A stretch of DNA of 64,000 nt from Paenibacillus urinalis (GCF_028747985.1 NZ_CP118108.1:1679501-1743500), one strand, 5' to 3'; positions 1-9,961 are shown, counted from the first letter of the stretch. The notes: generated from the letters alone by a model not told the origin. Program-made: numbers and translations.

Positions 1-945
1 GTGAGCCTTGTGGAATTGTTCGTGGTATGGACGGAAGCCCAGGACCAAGATACAGCGGAACACTTTTACCGTTTCATCAAAGATAAGACGAAGGGGTTAC
101 ATATAAGTAAACAAGGGTTCCGATTCTCTTATCGTCAGCATGAGGGCAAGGCAGCCTGGATCTGCAAAGGATATGAGAACCATCCCGGATTCCAAGATGG
201 ATTGCCGCGCATGTATGAAATTATGGCATCCGGTCTTGCGGATTATGTCATTGAATGCAAAGAGGAGCAGCAGCTGAGGCGATTGATTGAAAGGGAATGC
301 GTCAACATGGAGCCCGACGAGCTGGAACGGGTGAAGCGCATATGTGCACCTCTGTTGAAATCGAGAATGGAGACAGAGCAGGGGACTCGCGAGCTAAGAC
401 ATGGCAAGCTTACAAGAGGTATTCTAGATACGCTTCAGGACATACCGGTTGTTCACTTAGAGGGAGCCATTCAATTTCGCCTTCAGGAATACAAGAATGA
501 ACTGCATGAGATTGTGGAATATGCTTTAGACGAGTTCTATATGGATCGACAATATGAAGAATTCATGGGCTTATTGAAATACTTTGTTTATTTTCAGGAT
601 CCTAAGGTTCCTTTAATTCATGTGGTTCATAAGGGCAAGCATGATTTTATTTTGCTGGATGAAGCCTATAAGCCGATGCCAATGCCGCAAGAAGAAAGTG
701 TAATTATGGAAATGCCGGGTATGGAGCTTGAGATGGAAGTCGAAGATATGATTATTAGCCGCTTAATTTCGATTTCCCCTAAAAAAATGAAGCTGCATAC
801 GAAAACTCCGGAATTTCCGCTGATCCATACGATCTCTCAAATCTTTGAAGATAAGGTGGAGATCTGCCGGAGCTGTGTTCATTGCCGGAATTTAACGGAA
901 GCTGGTTCATTGTCACTTGACGAAGAGGAAACTTTGGAATTATAA
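1..945 (+). CDS. ytxC: Putative sporulation protein YtxC
   Basis: This 314-aa protein resembles the YtxC family, found in endospore formers directly upstream of thrS, as here. Its biochemical role is unknown. It has an acidic, helix-rich body, a Met-rich stretch near residues 225-245 and a CRSCVHCRN motif near the C-terminus (about residues 288-296) that could bind a metal. The GTG at base 1 is the first base of the window, so the true start could lie upstream. It is followed by the thrS T-box leader, so the two genes are separately controlled. Confidence 0.75.
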   Translation: MSLVELFVVWTEAQDQDTAEHFYRFIKDKTKGLHISKQGFRFSYRQHEGKAAWICKGYENHPGFQDGLPRMYEIMASGLADYVIECKEEQQLRRLIERECVNMEPDELERVKRICAPLLKSRMETEQGTRELRHGKLTRGILDTLQDIPVVHLEGAIQFRLQEYKNELHEIVEYALDEFYMDRQYEEFMGLLKYFVYFQDPKVPLIHVVHKGKHDFILLDEAYKPMPMPQEESVIMEMPGMELEMEVEDMIISRLISISPKKMKLHTKTPEFPLIHTISQIFEDKVEICRSCVHCRNLTEAGSLSLDEEETLEL

Positions 946-960
946 TACTGCTTATTAAAA

Positions 961-1236
961 GCGATGACAAAGACAAGGGTCTTAGAGAAGGACAGTACAG
1001 AGAGAGGGAACATCAGGCTGCAATTTCCTCCGGTTACCTGCTACAGACTTACCCCTTTGTAGCTGCAGTTCAGAACGTTTATCCTCACGGGGAGGCTAGT
1101 AAGAACCGCCGGAATCATGTCCGTTATCATACATGCTTAAATGAGGGCTGTACAGTGTAGTTTAACTGAAGCAGCTGAATTAGGGTGGAACCACGAGTAT
1201 ACACACTCGTCCCTTTGCCGGGACGGGTGTTTTTTG
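961..1236 (+). promoter_or_regulatory. T-box leader of thrS (tRNA-Thr sensing)
   Basis: The canonical T-box sequence AGGGTGGAACCACG is at 1182-1195, followed at once by an intrinsic terminator. Upstream is a long structured leader. ACAAAG (967-972) can pair with CTTTGT (1055-1060) to close Stem I. A Thr codon, ACC at 1051-1053 (or ACT at 1047-1049), sits just 5' of that closing strand where the specifier is expected. Uncharged tRNA-Thr should stabilise the antiterminator and switch on thrS. The T-box is certain; the exact specifier codon is inferred. Confidence 0.92.
1203..1236 (+). terminator. T-box intrinsic terminator
   Basis: An 11-bp stem (1203-1213 with 1220-1230, one G-U pair) is followed by a run of six T. 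The 5' arm lies directly after the T-box sequence, as expected for a mutually exclusive antiterminator and terminator. Confidence 0.9.
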
Positions 1237-1297
1237 CGTTCGCATAGAATACACTCTTTCGTCACCGGCTTATACAAGCGATGAGGAGGAAGTAAAC

Positions 1298-3235
1298 ATG
1301 TCAGTTAGTATCAAATTGCCAGATGGATCAGTCAGAGAGTACGACAATGGAGCCAGTATTCTAGATGTTGCTGCTTCCATTAGCAGTGGTCTCAAAAAGA
1401 ATGCACTAGCGGGTAAGCTGGACGGAATTGTGGTGGATCTATCCACTCCACTTCGGGAAGGTGCCGTCGTTGAGATCGTAACCGGAGATTCATCAGATGG
1501 GCTTGAAGTGCTTCGTCACAGTTCTGCTCATTTGCTGGCCCAAGCGGTTAAGCGTTTATTCGGGAACAAAGAGGTGCATCTCGGTGTAGGACCTGTCATT
1601 GAAGATGGCTTCTATTATGACATGGATCTTGAGCATGGGCTTAACCCCGAAGATCTTCTCAAAATTGAGAAGGAAATGGAGCGAATCGTGAATGAGAATC
1701 TTCCGATCGTCCGCAAGGAAGTGAGCAGAGAGGAAGCACTTCGTATCTTTGGTGAGCTTGGTGATCCTTACAAGCTGGAGCTGATCCGTGATCTTCCGGA
1801 GGACAGCATCATTTCCATTTACGAGCAAGGTGAATTCTTTGATCTGTGCCGCGGACCACACGTCCCTTCCACTGGCAAGATCAAGGTGTTCAAGCTGATG
1901 AACGTGGCCGGAGCATACTGGCGCGGTGACAGCAAGAACAAAATGCTGCAGCGTGTATACGGTACTGCATTTGCCAAGAAAGCTCAGCTAGATGAGCATT
2001 TGCATTATTTGGAAGAAGCGAAGAAGCGTGACCATCGTAAGCTCGGTAAAGAGCTCGGCATGTTCACATTCTCTCAGCTGGTAGGTCAAGGCCTGCCGAT
2101 CTGGCTGCCGAATGGTGCCAAGCTGCGCCGTACACTGGAGCGTTACATTGTGGATCTGGAAGAAAGTCTTGGCTATCAGCACGTATATACTCCGGTACTG
2201 GGTAATGTCGAGCTATACAAAACTTCGGGTCACTGGGAGCACTATCAGGAGGATATGTTCCCTACTATGGAGCTGGATAACGAGGCGCTTGTACTTCGTC
2301 CGATGAACTGTCCGCACCATATGATGGTATATAAAAATGAAATGCACAGCTATCGGGATCTGCCTGTCCGTATTGCAGAGCTTGGAATGCAGCATCGTTA
2401 TGAAATGTCAGGAGCGCTGACTGGTTTGCACCGTGTTCGTGCAATGACACTGAACGATTCCCATATTTTCTGTCGCCCGGATCAGATCAAGGAAGAATTC
2501 GCACGCGTTATTGAACTGATCATGATTGCATACAAAGATTTTGGAATTCATGATTACAGATTCCGACTGTCTTACCGTGATCCTCAGGATACAGAGAAAT
2601 ATTTCCAAAACGATGAGATGTGGGAAATGTCGCAGCGTATGCTTAGAGAGGTTGTAGAAGGTCTTGATATGCCGTTCTATGAGGCAGAAGGGGAAGCGGC
2701 ATTCTATGGTCCGAAACTTGATGTTCAAGTTAAAACAGCTCTTGGCAAGGAAGAGACACTCTCCACTGTACAGCTGGACTTCCTGCTGCCTGAGCGTTTC
2801 GAACTCGAATATGTAGGGGAAGATGGTCAGAAGCATCGTCCAGTCGTGATCCATCGCGGCATTTTGGGAACTATGGAGCGTTTCACTGCGTTCTTGCTCG
2901 AAAACTTTGCTGGAAACTTCCCGCTCTGGCTGTCTCCGGTTCAGGCCAAAGTTATTCCGGTATCCATTCACTTCGAAGAGTATGCGCGTCAGGTCGAAGA
3001 TCAGCTGAAGCGTGCCGGTATTTCGGTAAATGCCGATCTGCGGAATGAGAAATTGGGCTACAAGATTCGTGAAGCTCAGCTCGAGAAGACTCCTTATATG
3101 TTCATTGTCGGGGAAAATGAAATGAATGAAGGCAGTGTGTCTGTCCGCAAACGCGGTGAGGGGGATCTTGGGGCGAAGCCGCTTCAAGAGGTTGTGGCGA
3201 TGCTGAAAGAGGAAATTAATTCACGTACAGTTTAA
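1298..3235 (+). CDS. thrS: Threonyl-tRNA synthetase
   Basis: This 645-aa protein has the usual length of bacterial ThrRS, which charges tRNA-Thr in the cytoplasm. In order it has an N-terminal TGS domain (about 1-62), the editing domain with HSSAHL and a later RGPHVP, and the class II catalytic core. The core carries the zinc-ligand Cys338 in MNCPHH and the [15 protein letters not shown] motif 2 region. The C-terminal anticodon-binding domain follows. AGGAGG lies just before the ATG. Expression is set by the T-box leader and the gene ends at a strong terminator at 3243-3284. Confidence 0.98.
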   Translation: MSVSIKLPDGSVREYDNGASILDVAASISSGLKKNALAGKLDGIVVDLSTPLREGAVVEIVTGDSSDGLEVLRHSSAHLLAQAVKRLFGNKEVHLGVGPVIEDGFYYDMDLEHGLNPEDLLKIEKEMERIVNENLPIVRKEVSREEALRIFGELGDPYKLELIRDLPEDSIISIYEQGEFFDLCRGPHVPSTGKIKVFKLMNVAGAYWRGDSKNKMLQRVYGTAFAKKAQLDEHLHYLEEAKKRDHRKLGKELGMFTFSQLVGQGLPIWLPNGAKLRRTLERYIVDLEESLGYQHVYTPVLGNVELYKTSGHWEHYQEDMFPTMELDNEALVLRPMNCPHHMMVYKNEMHSYRDLPVRIAELGMQHRYEMSGALTGLHRVRAMTLNDSHIFCRPDQIKEEFARVIELIMIAYKDFGIHDYRFRLSYRDPQDTEKYFQNDEMWEMSQRMLREVVEGLDMPFYEAEGEAAFYGPKLDVQVKTALGKEETLSTVQLDFLLPERFELEYVGEDGQKHRPVVIHRGILGTMERFTAFLLENFAGNFPLWLSPVQAKVIPVSIHFEEYARQVEDQLKRAGISVNADLRNEKLGYKIREAQLEKTPYMFIVGENEMNEGSVSVRKRGEGDLGAKPLQEVVAMLKEEINSRTV

Positions 3236-3242
3236 AAACAGC

Positions 3243-3284
3243 AAGGATCAATTTCATTACACATGATGAAATTGATCCTTTTGC
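3243..3284 (+). terminator. Terminator after thrS
   Basis: A perfect 15-bp inverted repeat (3243-3257 and 3266-3280) begins 7 nt after the thrS stop and is followed by a short T-rich stretch. An ATG inside this hairpin (3263) is therefore unlikely to be the start of the next gene. Confidence 0.8.
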
Positions 3285-3337
3285 ATAATATGGATTCGAT
3301 ATGGAGAACCTCTGCATATGAAAGGGAGGTTCATCTT

Positions 3338-3901
3338 ATGGAATATCGCATGATTCGGCGACGTATGATGTTACTTCAATTCCTGCTGATCTGTTTCTTC
3401 TTGCTGTGCTGTAATCCGCAGGCTGTGGCGAGGGACTCCGAGAAATCAGAGGCTGTTCTTGCGCCCAAAAGCGAGCAGGTGCTCCACACGATAAATGTGA
3501 CAGCTACCGGTTATACGGCAGGATATGAATCCACAGGAAAACGACCGAATCATCCTGAGTATGGAATAACCTATTCCGGCGTCAAAGTACACCGCAATAA
3601 AGAAGGGGTTTCAACCATTGCTGCTGATCCCAAGGTGTTTCCGCTTGGTACCGTCCTGTATATTCCTGGCTACGGATATGGAATTGTAGCTGATACAGGC
3701 TCCGCTATTAAAGGCTCCAAGATCGATCTTTATTTTCCCACGACCAAGGCAGTATATAGTGAATGGGGAAAGCGGGATGTGCAGGTGCAAGTTGTGAAGC
3801 AAGGGAATGGGAAATGTACAGAGCAAATGATCAAGCAGCTAGGAGAGGCATTAACGGTGAATAAATTTATCCCAGATGCACTGCTTGACAAGGAAATTTA
3901 A
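3338..3901 (+). CDS. Secreted 3D-domain protein (YuiC-like)
   Basis: This 187-aa protein has a basic N-terminus, a hydrophobic segment (about 10-25, with a CC pair that might be a lipobox-like site) and a C-terminal 3D domain. The domain is recognisable from [27 protein letters not shown] and the DTGSAIKG...DLYF motif with its conserved Asp residues. This fold is shared with MltA and the Rpf/YabE/YuiC peptidoglycan-cleaving proteins, so a role in cell-wall remodelling outside the membrane is likely. The ATG at 3338 was chosen because AAGGGAGG lies 8 nt upstream and the longer frame starts inside the thrS terminator. Confidence 0.8.
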   Translation: MEYRMIRRRMMLLQFLLICFFLLCCNPQAVARDSEKSEAVLAPKSEQVLHTINVTATGYTAGYESTGKRPNHPEYGITYSGVKVHRNKEGVSTIAADPKVFPLGTVLYIPGYGYGIVADTGSAIKGSKIDLYFPTTKAVYSEWGKRDVQVQVVKQGNGKCTEQMIKQLGEALTVNKFIPDALLDKEI

Positions 3902-4103
3902 TATCTGCACGATCAGGCGAGTCCGAAGGAATTGACAGCATATTCTGTTCATTTCTTTGGGCTCTTTTTATATATTTGTAATTTTGAAGGAGCTGAATAA
4001 GAACACATGGATCGTCACATAATACTTTTCGGGGATCGAAAGACACCCCGCCCAGACAACAGCATGCAGATCATTCACTTGCGTGAAAAGGGAGGTGAAC
4101 CAA

Positions 4104-4337
4104 GTGAAAAAAGCAAATTCTCAAAACGCTCAAGGTTACCAAACGCCAAATGAGAAGTATGATGCAGAATTTGGAGCAGAACAAAATTCTGCTGCACAAA
4201 AAGTTCAACAAGCTAAAACGAACAAAGTGCAAGATAACTTCCAAACACCAGATGAGAAGTATGATGCAGAATTTGGCACAGAGCCAAACGCTGCTGCACA
4301 AAAAGTTCAACAGTCTAAAATGAACAAAAAACAGTAA
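4104..4337 (+). CDS. sspE: Gamma-type small acid-soluble spore protein
   Basis: This 77-aa protein, rich in Gln, Asn, Ala and Lys, contains two near-identical repeats, each with YDAEFG(A/T)E followed by (S/N)AAAQKVQQ or a close variant. The two-repeat layout and motif are diagnostic of gamma-type SASP, an amino-acid store of the dormant spore that is degraded by the GPR protease at germination. The GTG at 4104 follows AGGGAGGTG at good spacing, while the upstream ATG frame begins before the ribosome site. Expression in the forespore under sigma-G or F is expected from family knowledge; I could not confidently place that promoter. Confidence 0.9.
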   Translation: MKKANSQNAQGYQTPNEKYDAEFGAEQNSAAQKVQQAKTNKVQDNFQTPDEKYDAEFGTEPNAAAQKVQQSKMNKKQ

Positions 4338-4347
4338 TGTATAGAGG

Positions 4348-4374
4348 ACAGGCCCTTCGGGGCCTGTTTTTTTT
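4348..4374 (+). terminator. Terminator after the SASP gene
   Basis: An 8-bp GC-rich perfect stem (4348-4355 and 4360-4367) with a TTCG tetraloop is followed by eight T. Confidence 0.95.
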
Positions 4375-4532
4375 ACATAAAAAGGAAGTGTCTCCGTCTA
4401 GAGACTGAGATGAATTTCATTCCAGCGCCGCTCCTTCATTCCAAGTTATTGACATATAATGAATACATACAAGCAGTACCATTCAGTTTTTCGCTAAAGC
4501 AAGTCAATAATCAGTTGAGGAGATCAGAGCTT

Positions 4533-5552
4533 ATGTTTAACAGAATTGTAGGTGCAGCCCTTCTTATTGGCGTTGGGATTATGGTGTTTCTTCAGCTCAG
4601 GTATACCGGTGATATCAGTTTGGGATATATCATTTCGACGTTCTGGCCGGTTATCTTGCTGTATCTCGGTTTTATCAATTTAAAGGAAAAAAATAATGTG
4701 GGCGGTCTGGTGCTGCTTGCGCTCGGTATTTATTTTATGGGCAAAAATCTAGGATTCGTGTCACTCTCATTCGGTGATTTGTTCCGGTATGCAATACCAA
4801 TTGCCCTTGTGGGAGGCGGTTTGTATGTCCTCCTTAGCCCGCGTAGAAGAGATCGCAAGCATACAGAGGATTCGGAGTCTCATCATTCGAGCCCTTTTCC
4901 GAATCATATTCCAGCTGAGCCTCAGCCTCCAATGTACAGTGATCTGGATCAGCAGTTCGAGCAGAAGTTTGGAAAGACTTACGATCAGGACGAGAGCAGC
5001 AAAAGTAAGAAGTCTTCAATAGAAGAAGAATTCCATTTCGAAGACAACCTAAAGCACAAACATAAACATCACAACCATAAAAACAAGCATCATAAGAATA
5101 AGCATGAGTATAGCCACAGCTATGAATGGGACAACAGCGAGAAGAACACGGGCTACGCGTATAATGATGACTCAAAGATAAACAAATCTACATTTATAGG
5201 TGAAATTAAGCTGGGTGAAGAATATTATGAACTCAAGCCTACGAACATATCGCAGTTTATCGGAGACACCGTTATTGATTTGACCAAAGCCCAAATTCCT
5301 TATGGAGAAACCAGAATTAATATTTCGGCGTTTATTGGCGACATCAAAGTATACACACCCAGAGACATGGATCTTGGCATTACCGTTAACTCCAATTCGT
5401 TTATTGGTGATATGACCGTACTGAGTGAAACCAAGAGTGGATTTATGGGGAATGTCAGCGCCCAGACACCGAATTACAAAGAAGCTGAGAAGAAAGTACG
5501 GATTATCGTCAGTGTGTTTATCGGTGACGTTAAAGTAAATTCGGTAGGTTAA
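4533..5552 (+). CDS. liaF: LiaF-like cell-envelope stress regulator
   Basis: This 339-aa membrane protein has about four closely packed hydrophobic helices in residues 1-100, a charged linker and a C-terminal beta-rich LiaF domain with repeated FIGD motifs. LiaF holds the LiaS kinase inactive until antibiotics such as bacitracin disturb the envelope. The linker includes an unusual His/Lys-rich run at about 174-200. The ATG at 4533 was chosen because TTGAGGAG lies upstream and the protein then starts at its first membrane helix. It is followed after 1 nt by liaS and then liaR, the canonical order. liaIH are not visible nearby. Confidence 0.85.
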   Translation: MFNRIVGAALLIGVGIMVFLQLRYTGDISLGYIISTFWPVILLYLGFINLKEKNNVGGLVLLALGIYFMGKNLGFVSLSFGDLFRYAIPIALVGGGLYVLLSPRRRDRKHTEDSESHHSSPFPNHIPAEPQPPMYSDLDQQFEQKFGKTYDQDESSKSKKSSIEEEFHFEDNLKHKHKHHNHKNKHHKNKHEYSHSYEWDNSEKNTGYAYNDDSKINKSTFIGEIKLGEEYYELKPTNISQFIGDTVIDLTKAQIPYGETRINISAFIGDIKVYTPRDMDLGITVNSNSFIGDMTVLSETKSGFMGNVSAQTPNYKEAEKKVRIIVSVFIGDVKVNSVG

Positions 5553-5553
5553 A

Positions 5554-6585
5554 ATGATGAAGATGATATTTCGTACAGCCAAATGGGAGCTCTTGTTGTT
5601 CTTTGTCACAAACAGTCTGATTACCATCGGAATTATTTATACGACACTCAGGAGGGGGCTTGGTGATTTTACGCAGTCTCCAGCCTGGATCTACTCTGTA
5701 ATTACGATTGTGATCTCAACCATTGTGATCGGATATATTGCAGGGCTGCGCATTCAGCGCAAAATTGATATGCTGGACTTAAGCATGCTGCAGGTGACTA
5801 AAGGGAATCTTTCGACTCGAATGAGTGAAACGGAGGATTCCTCTTTTTCCAGTGTGTACCGCCAGTTTAATACGATGATGGATGCCGTGGAGCACAAGGT
5901 AAAATGGGTGCAAAAGTGGGGAGAGCAGGAGGTAGTGGAGAAGGAAAAGGCTGCTGAAACCGCAGTGCTTGAGGAAAGGCGGCGAATGGCCAGAGATCTG
6001 CATGACACGGTCAGTCAGCAGTTATTTGCCATTCATATGTCCGCTTCTGCCTTGCCCACTTTGCTTCAGAATCGGAATGAAGAGCAAGGTAAGATGGTGC
6101 TGGATCAGCTGATCACGATGTCTCAGACTGCACAGAAGCAGATGCGGGCACTCATTGCCCAGCTGCGGCCGGTTGAGCTCGAGAATCGAAGTCTTGCTGA
6201 GGCGCTTGAAATCTGGTTTCCGGATTATTGTCGGCAGAATGGGCTGAAAGGTGTTAAAGAGCTGGAGATTATTGGTGATATTTCTGAGGCGATCGAGCAT
6301 CAAATGTTTCTGATTATACAAGAAGCGATGGCGAACATTGTAAAGCACTCGGGAGCCAGCTTCGTAAGCCTGTCACTTAGAGAGGAGCCCAGACAAATTG
6401 CGTTTAGTGTAAGTGACAACGGCAAGGGATTTAAGGCAGATGAGTCAGGAAGACAAGGATCATACGGTTTAATGACCATGAGAGAGAGAGCGGAGAAGCT
6501 CGGAGGTCATGTCGATATCATTACATTGCCAGGTGCGGGGACAACAATTAGGGTGCTTATACCCAAATTCCCAGATGAAGCCTGA
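5554..6585 (+). CDS. liaS: LiaS-like sensor histidine kinase
   Basis: This 343-aa kinase has two N-terminal membrane helices (about 10-30 and 45-70) with almost no extracellular loop, the intramembrane-sensing architecture. A HAMP linker follows, then a HisKA_3 domain with phospho-acceptor His150 in RDLHDTVSQQ, and a HATPase_c domain with DNGKGF and a glycine-rich C-terminal lid. It should phosphorylate the LiaR-like regulator encoded 36 nt downstream and be restrained by LiaF. It forms a tight operon with liaF. Confidence 0.9.
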   Translation: MMKMIFRTAKWELLLFFVTNSLITIGIIYTTLRRGLGDFTQSPAWIYSVITIVISTIVIGYIAGLRIQRKIDMLDLSMLQVTKGNLSTRMSETEDSSFSSVYRQFNTMMDAVEHKVKWVQKWGEQEVVEKEKAAETAVLEERRRMARDLHDTVSQQLFAIHMSASALPTLLQNRNEEQGKMVLDQLITMSQTAQKQMRALIAQLRPVELENRSLAEALEIWFPDYCRQNGLKGVKELEIIGDISEAIEHQMFLIIQEAMANIVKHSGASFVSLSLREEPRQIAFSVSDNGKGFKADESGRQGSYGLMTMRERAEKLGGHVDIITLPGAGTTIRVLIPKFPDEA

Positions 6586-6621
6586 CCTGAGTATCTTCTA
6601 TTATAAAAGGAGAAGGAATGA

Positions 6622-7281
6622 ATGAGCGTGCAGAAGACAAAGATTATGATCGTAGATGATCATGATATGGTAAGAATGGGCTTAAAAACGTATCTGAGTT
6701 TGGATCCTTCGTTTGAAGTCGTTCTCGAGGGAACGGATGGACAGCATGCCCTTGAGCTTCTTCGAAACTGTGCTGCAGACGACTTACCAGAACTGATTCT
6801 GATGGATTTGATGATGCCGCGGCTGAACGGAGCGGAAGCAACCAGAGCTATTCTGCCTGAATTCCCGAATGTAAAAATCATTATTTTGACCAGTTTTCTG
6901 GAGGATCATCTTGTACTTGAGGCTATTGAGTCCGGGGCGGTGAGCTATGTATTAAAAACCGTGTCCGCAGAAGAGCTGATCTATGCTTTGCAAGGAGCAA
7001 AGAGAGGCATGCCTGTCATGACCAATGATATATCGAGAGCGCTGACAAGAGGACTGCGGCAAAAAACCGTCAAGGAAGATGATTCGGGAATGACAGAGCG
7101 GGAGAAGGAAGTGCTGCTGCTTATTGCCGAAGGTAAGAGTAATAAGGATATTTCTGAGGAGCTTCATATCAGCATCAAGACAGTAAAGACGCATGTCAGC
7201 AACTTGCTGATGAAATGTGAAATGGAGGACCGGACACAACTGGCCATCTACGCTCATCGCAAAGGCTGGGTAAATACATAA
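6622..7281 (+). CDS. liaR: LiaR-like response regulator (NarL/LuxR family)
   Basis: This 219-aa protein has a receiver domain with acidic pocket VDDH (11-14), phospho-acceptor Asp62 in LILMDLMMP and the switch Lys in VLKTVS. A LuxR-type helix-turn-helix follows (about 150-215), with TEREKEVLLLIAEGKSNKDI. The AAAGGAGAAGG ribosome site precedes the ATG. It completes the liaFSR module and should activate envelope-stress genes, which are not adjacent here. Confidence 0.9.
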   Translation: MSVQKTKIMIVDDHDMVRMGLKTYLSLDPSFEVVLEGTDGQHALELLRNCAADDLPELILMDLMMPRLNGAEATRAILPEFPNVKIIILTSFLEDHLVLEAIESGAVSYVLKTVSAEELIYALQGAKRGMPVMTNDISRALTRGLRQKTVKEDDSGMTEREKEVLLLIAEGKSNKDISEELHISIKTVKTHVSNLLMKCEMEDRTQLAIYAHRKGWVNT

Positions 7282-7368
7282 TCGCTTCACTACCTGTAAC
7301 AGATCAATCCGATATGTTCTTTCATGAAAATTATGCGGTTTTATCTCCTTTTTAATTGTTTTTAATGT

Positions 7369-7388
7369 GTACTTAAGGTTTAAAGTAC
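7369..7388. promoter_or_regulatory. Inverted repeat upstream of the htrA-like gene
   Basis: GTACTT and AAGTAC form a perfect 6-bp inverted repeat separated by 8 bp, about 60 bp before the protease start, in an AT-rich promoter-like stretch. It could be the binding site of the two-component regulator encoded downstream. That assignment is inference. Confidence 0.35.
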
Positions 7389-7446
7389 AAAATAAAGACA
7401 GTTAATAGAACATCTTCTGTAATATGAGATTAGGAGGTCAAACGAC

Positions 7447-9096
7447 ATGAGCGACAATAACAACAATAACAGATTCGGTCGTGAAGATGATGAGCGTGAA
7501 CAATCATTTAATGAATCCCGCAAATCCGAAAACAGCAGCTCTTACTATTATTCCTATGGACCCTTTCAATCCATGAATACCGATAAGGAGAATCATACGC
7601 CTGAGGCAAACGATGTAGAGGTTACACCCCCTGAACCCGTTAAACCTATACCTACCATGGTTGAGAGAAGCTCAAGCCATTTCACTCGTTCCGGAGGCTC
7701 CTACAACCGTTCCGATAGTGAAGCTCAAGGTTCCGGCGGAGGCGGTGGAGATCAGCGGAACTGGAATTATAATCGCAAGCCCAAAACGAGATCGAATTTC
7801 AAAACAGGTGTGTTTTCCTTTATTGCAGGTATGCTCGTTATTGCGGTCCTAATGTTTACATCCGATCGTATGAATTTATTTACCCCGGAAGCCGCATTAT
7901 CGAACAATACAACTTCAGCAGGCGAGACAGCCAGCAGCGAGCCAGTTACATCAAGCGGCTCGGGTGTAACGACCTCATTGCCTGTGGGTTCACAGGATAT
8001 ATCGGGTGTCGTTAGCAAAGTAAGTCCCGCGGTTGTAGAAATTGAGACCTTCTCAAATTCAGCATCAAGCAATTCAAGACAAAGTCCATATTATAATGAT
8101 CCACTATATCAATACTTCTTCGGCGGTAATGGCGGAGGAAGCAGCTCGAACAACGGAAACGGAAACGGAAATGGAAGCAACGGACAATCCTCCAGCCAAC
8201 TGACTCCTCTGGGTGTAGGATCTGGATTTATCTTTGAGAAAGACGGTTATATTCTGACTAATGAGCATGTGGTTTCGGGTGCTGATGTTATCCAGGTCAC
8301 ACTGGAGGACAATAATAAACCGTACGAAGCGAAGCTGCTCGGAAGCAGTCCAGATCTGGATCTGGCCGTGCTCAAAATTGAAGGCGATGATTTTCCAGTC
8401 GCGGCTATGGGCAACTCCGATGATGTACAGGTAGGTGAATGGCTCGTCGCAATTGGTAACCCAGGCGGATTCGAGCATACGGTAACAGCAGGAGTGCTGT
8501 CCGCGAAGGATCGTACGATTACAATTAATGATGAAACAACAGGTGAAGCGAATGAGTACAACAACCTGCTTCAAACCGATGCTTCGATTAACCCAGGGAA
8601 CTCGGGTGGCCCGCTTCTCAATCTGCAGGGTGAAGTGATCGGTATGAACGTGGCTGTAAGTGCAGATGCACAGGGTATTGGATTCGCGATTCCTTCCAGT
8701 GTTATTCTGAATGTAGTTGATAAGCTTAAAAATAATGAAGAAATCCCAAAAGAACCAGAGCCATTCATTGGCGCGTCTCTGATGGATTTGACTCCGGAAG
8801 TGGCGAAACAGATGGGAACTGATCTTACAGAAGGCTCTGTTGTCATGAACCTGGTTTATCAATCTCCGGCTTATACTGCAGACCTTCGTCCGTATGATAT
8901 TATTACAGGAATTAACGGCGAGAACTATGCAACAACCACCGATCTTATTGAACAGATTCAAACGCATAAAGTCGGTGATGAAATTACATTGAATGTAAAC
9001 AGAGATGGGAACACGATGGATGTCAAAGTAAAGATCGGCGATCGGAATGACTTTGACACGACGGAAACTCAAAATTCACAAAGCATTGCGCCGTAA
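7447..9096 (+). CDS. HtrA/DegP-type membrane-anchored serine protease
   Basis: This 549-aa protein has a long disordered, Asn/Ser/Gly-rich cytoplasmic head (1-118), one membrane helix (about 120-139) and an extracytoplasmic trypsin-like domain with catalytic His274 (TNEHVV), Asp305 (DLDLAVL) and Ser386 (GNSGGP). A C-terminal PDZ domain follows (about 435-530). A second low-complexity Gly/Asn insert lies at 226-247. The family degrades misfolded secreted proteins at the outer face of the membrane. AGGAGG precedes the ATG. A two-component system follows, recalling CssRS control of htrA in Bacillus subtilis; that parallel is inferred from position. Confidence 0.92.
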   Translation: MSDNNNNNRFGREDDEREQSFNESRKSENSSSYYYSYGPFQSMNTDKENHTPEANDVEVTPPEPVKPIPTMVERSSSHFTRSGGSYNRSDSEAQGSGGGGGDQRNWNYNRKPKTRSNFKTGVFSFIAGMLVIAVLMFTSDRMNLFTPEAALSNNTTSAGETASSEPVTSSGSGVTTSLPVGSQDISGVVSKVSPAVVEIETFSNSASSNSRQSPYYNDPLYQYFFGGNGGGSSSNNGNGNGNGSNGQSSSQLTPLGVGSGFIFEKDGYILTNEHVVSGADVIQVTLEDNNKPYEAKLLGSSPDLDLAVLKIEGDDFPVAAMGNSDDVQVGEWLVAIGNPGGFEHTVTAGVLSAKDRTITINDETTGEANEYNNLLQTDASINPGNSGGPLLNLQGEVIGMNVAVSADAQGIGFAIPSSVILNVVDKLKNNEEIPKEPEPFIGASLMDLTPEVAKQMGTDLTEGSVVMNLVYQSPAYTADLRPYDIITGINGENYATTTDLIEQIQTHKVGDEITLNVNRDGNTMDVKVKIGDRNDFDTTETQNSQSIAP

Positions 9097-9130
9097 GTGT
9101 AACGTATCAGAATGAATATCTGATAAGCTG

Positions 9131-9165
9131 AAAGCGAAGGGGGAGACGCCCTTTCGCTTTTTTTT
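9131..9165 (+). terminator. Terminator after the htrA-like gene
   Basis: AGCGAAGGG pairs with CCCTTTCGCT, with one bulged T, and is followed by eight T. Confidence 0.85.
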
Positions 9166-9270
9166 GCCTTCTTCGTATGAGATAGAAAGCAAACGCGATG
9201 CCTGATACAATATAAGGAAGAAAGAGAAAGAGAACCATTCATTGAATGGGATAAAGAAGGAGATGCTGGG

Positions 9271-9960
9271 GTGCGTTCGAAGATCTTAATTATTGATGAT
9301 GACGATAAAATTATATCCATGCTTAGAAGAGGCCTTGCCTTTGAAGGGTATGACGTGCTTACGGCGTCAAACGGAGCAGAGGGTTTACAAAAAATGCTTG
9401 AGGTCGATCCTGATGTTGTGGTTCTCGATGTGATGATGCCCAAGGTGGATGGATTTGAAGTATGCAGACGGCTTAGGGAAGGGGGAAGCACGGTCCCTAT
9501 CCTGATGCTGACGGCAAAAGACGAAATTGAGCAGCGGGTCAAGGGTCTTGACCTTGGTGCAGATGATTATCTTGTTAAGCCATTTGCGCTGGAAGAGCTC
9601 CTCGCCAGGGTCAGAGCGCTGTTGAGACGTAAGACGGAAACAAATGAGAGCAGCAGCAACCGACTGACATTTGAAGATGTGATCCTGGATTATGATGCAC
9701 GTGAGGTACATCGTGCAGGACAGCGCCTTGATCTGACGGCTAAAGAATTTGAACTGCTGTATTTGTTCATGCAGAATCCTAAGCGTGTGCTGTCCAGAGA
9801 TTTAATAATGGATAAGATCTGGGGCTTTGATTACAGTGGAGAGTCGAATGTACTTGAGGTATATATTGCAATGCTGCGGCAAAAAACAGAAGAGCACGGA
9901 GGTAAACGTATAATTCAGACCATTCGTGGTGCTGGTTATATTCTGAGAGGAGACAACTAG
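9271..9960 (+). CDS. OmpR/PhoB-family response regulator (CssR-like?)
   Basis: This 229-aa protein has a receiver domain with the DDDD pocket near residues 9-12, phospho-acceptor Asp53 (VVLDVMMP) and the switch Lys in DYLVKPFA. A winged-helix DNA-binding domain follows, with the typical LTAKEFELL and RTIRGAGYIL ends. The start is GTG with AAGGAG about 10 nt upstream. It is 1 nt from the kinase gene, so the two form one operon. The HtrA-type protease immediately upstream makes secretion or envelope stress a likely signal; the CssR name is not secure. Confidence 0.85.
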   Translation: MRSKILIIDDDDKIISMLRRGLAFEGYDVLTASNGAEGLQKMLEVDPDVVVLDVMMPKVDGFEVCRRLREGGSTVPILMLTAKDEIEQRVKGLDLGADDYLVKPFALEELLARVRALLRRKTETNESSSNRLTFEDVILDYDAREVHRAGQRLDLTAKEFELLYLFMQNPKRVLSRDLIMDKIWGFDYSGESNVLEVYIAMLRQKTEEHGGKRIIQTIRGAGYILRGDN

Positions 9961-9961
9961 T

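Noticed and set aside
2408..3187. 259-codon open frame antisense to thrS
   Set aside because: It lies wholly inside thrS, has no ribosome site or family match, and its composition follows the opposite strand.
4083..4337. Tandem repeats in the SASP gene as a DNA repeat array or CRISPR
   Set aside because: Only two copies are present and they encode the expected two SASP protein repeats.
8104..9072. 322-codon open frame antisense to the HtrA-like gene
   Set aside because: It is fully within a clear protease gene. The translation is Ile/Arg/His/Cys-rich and lacks domains or a start signal.
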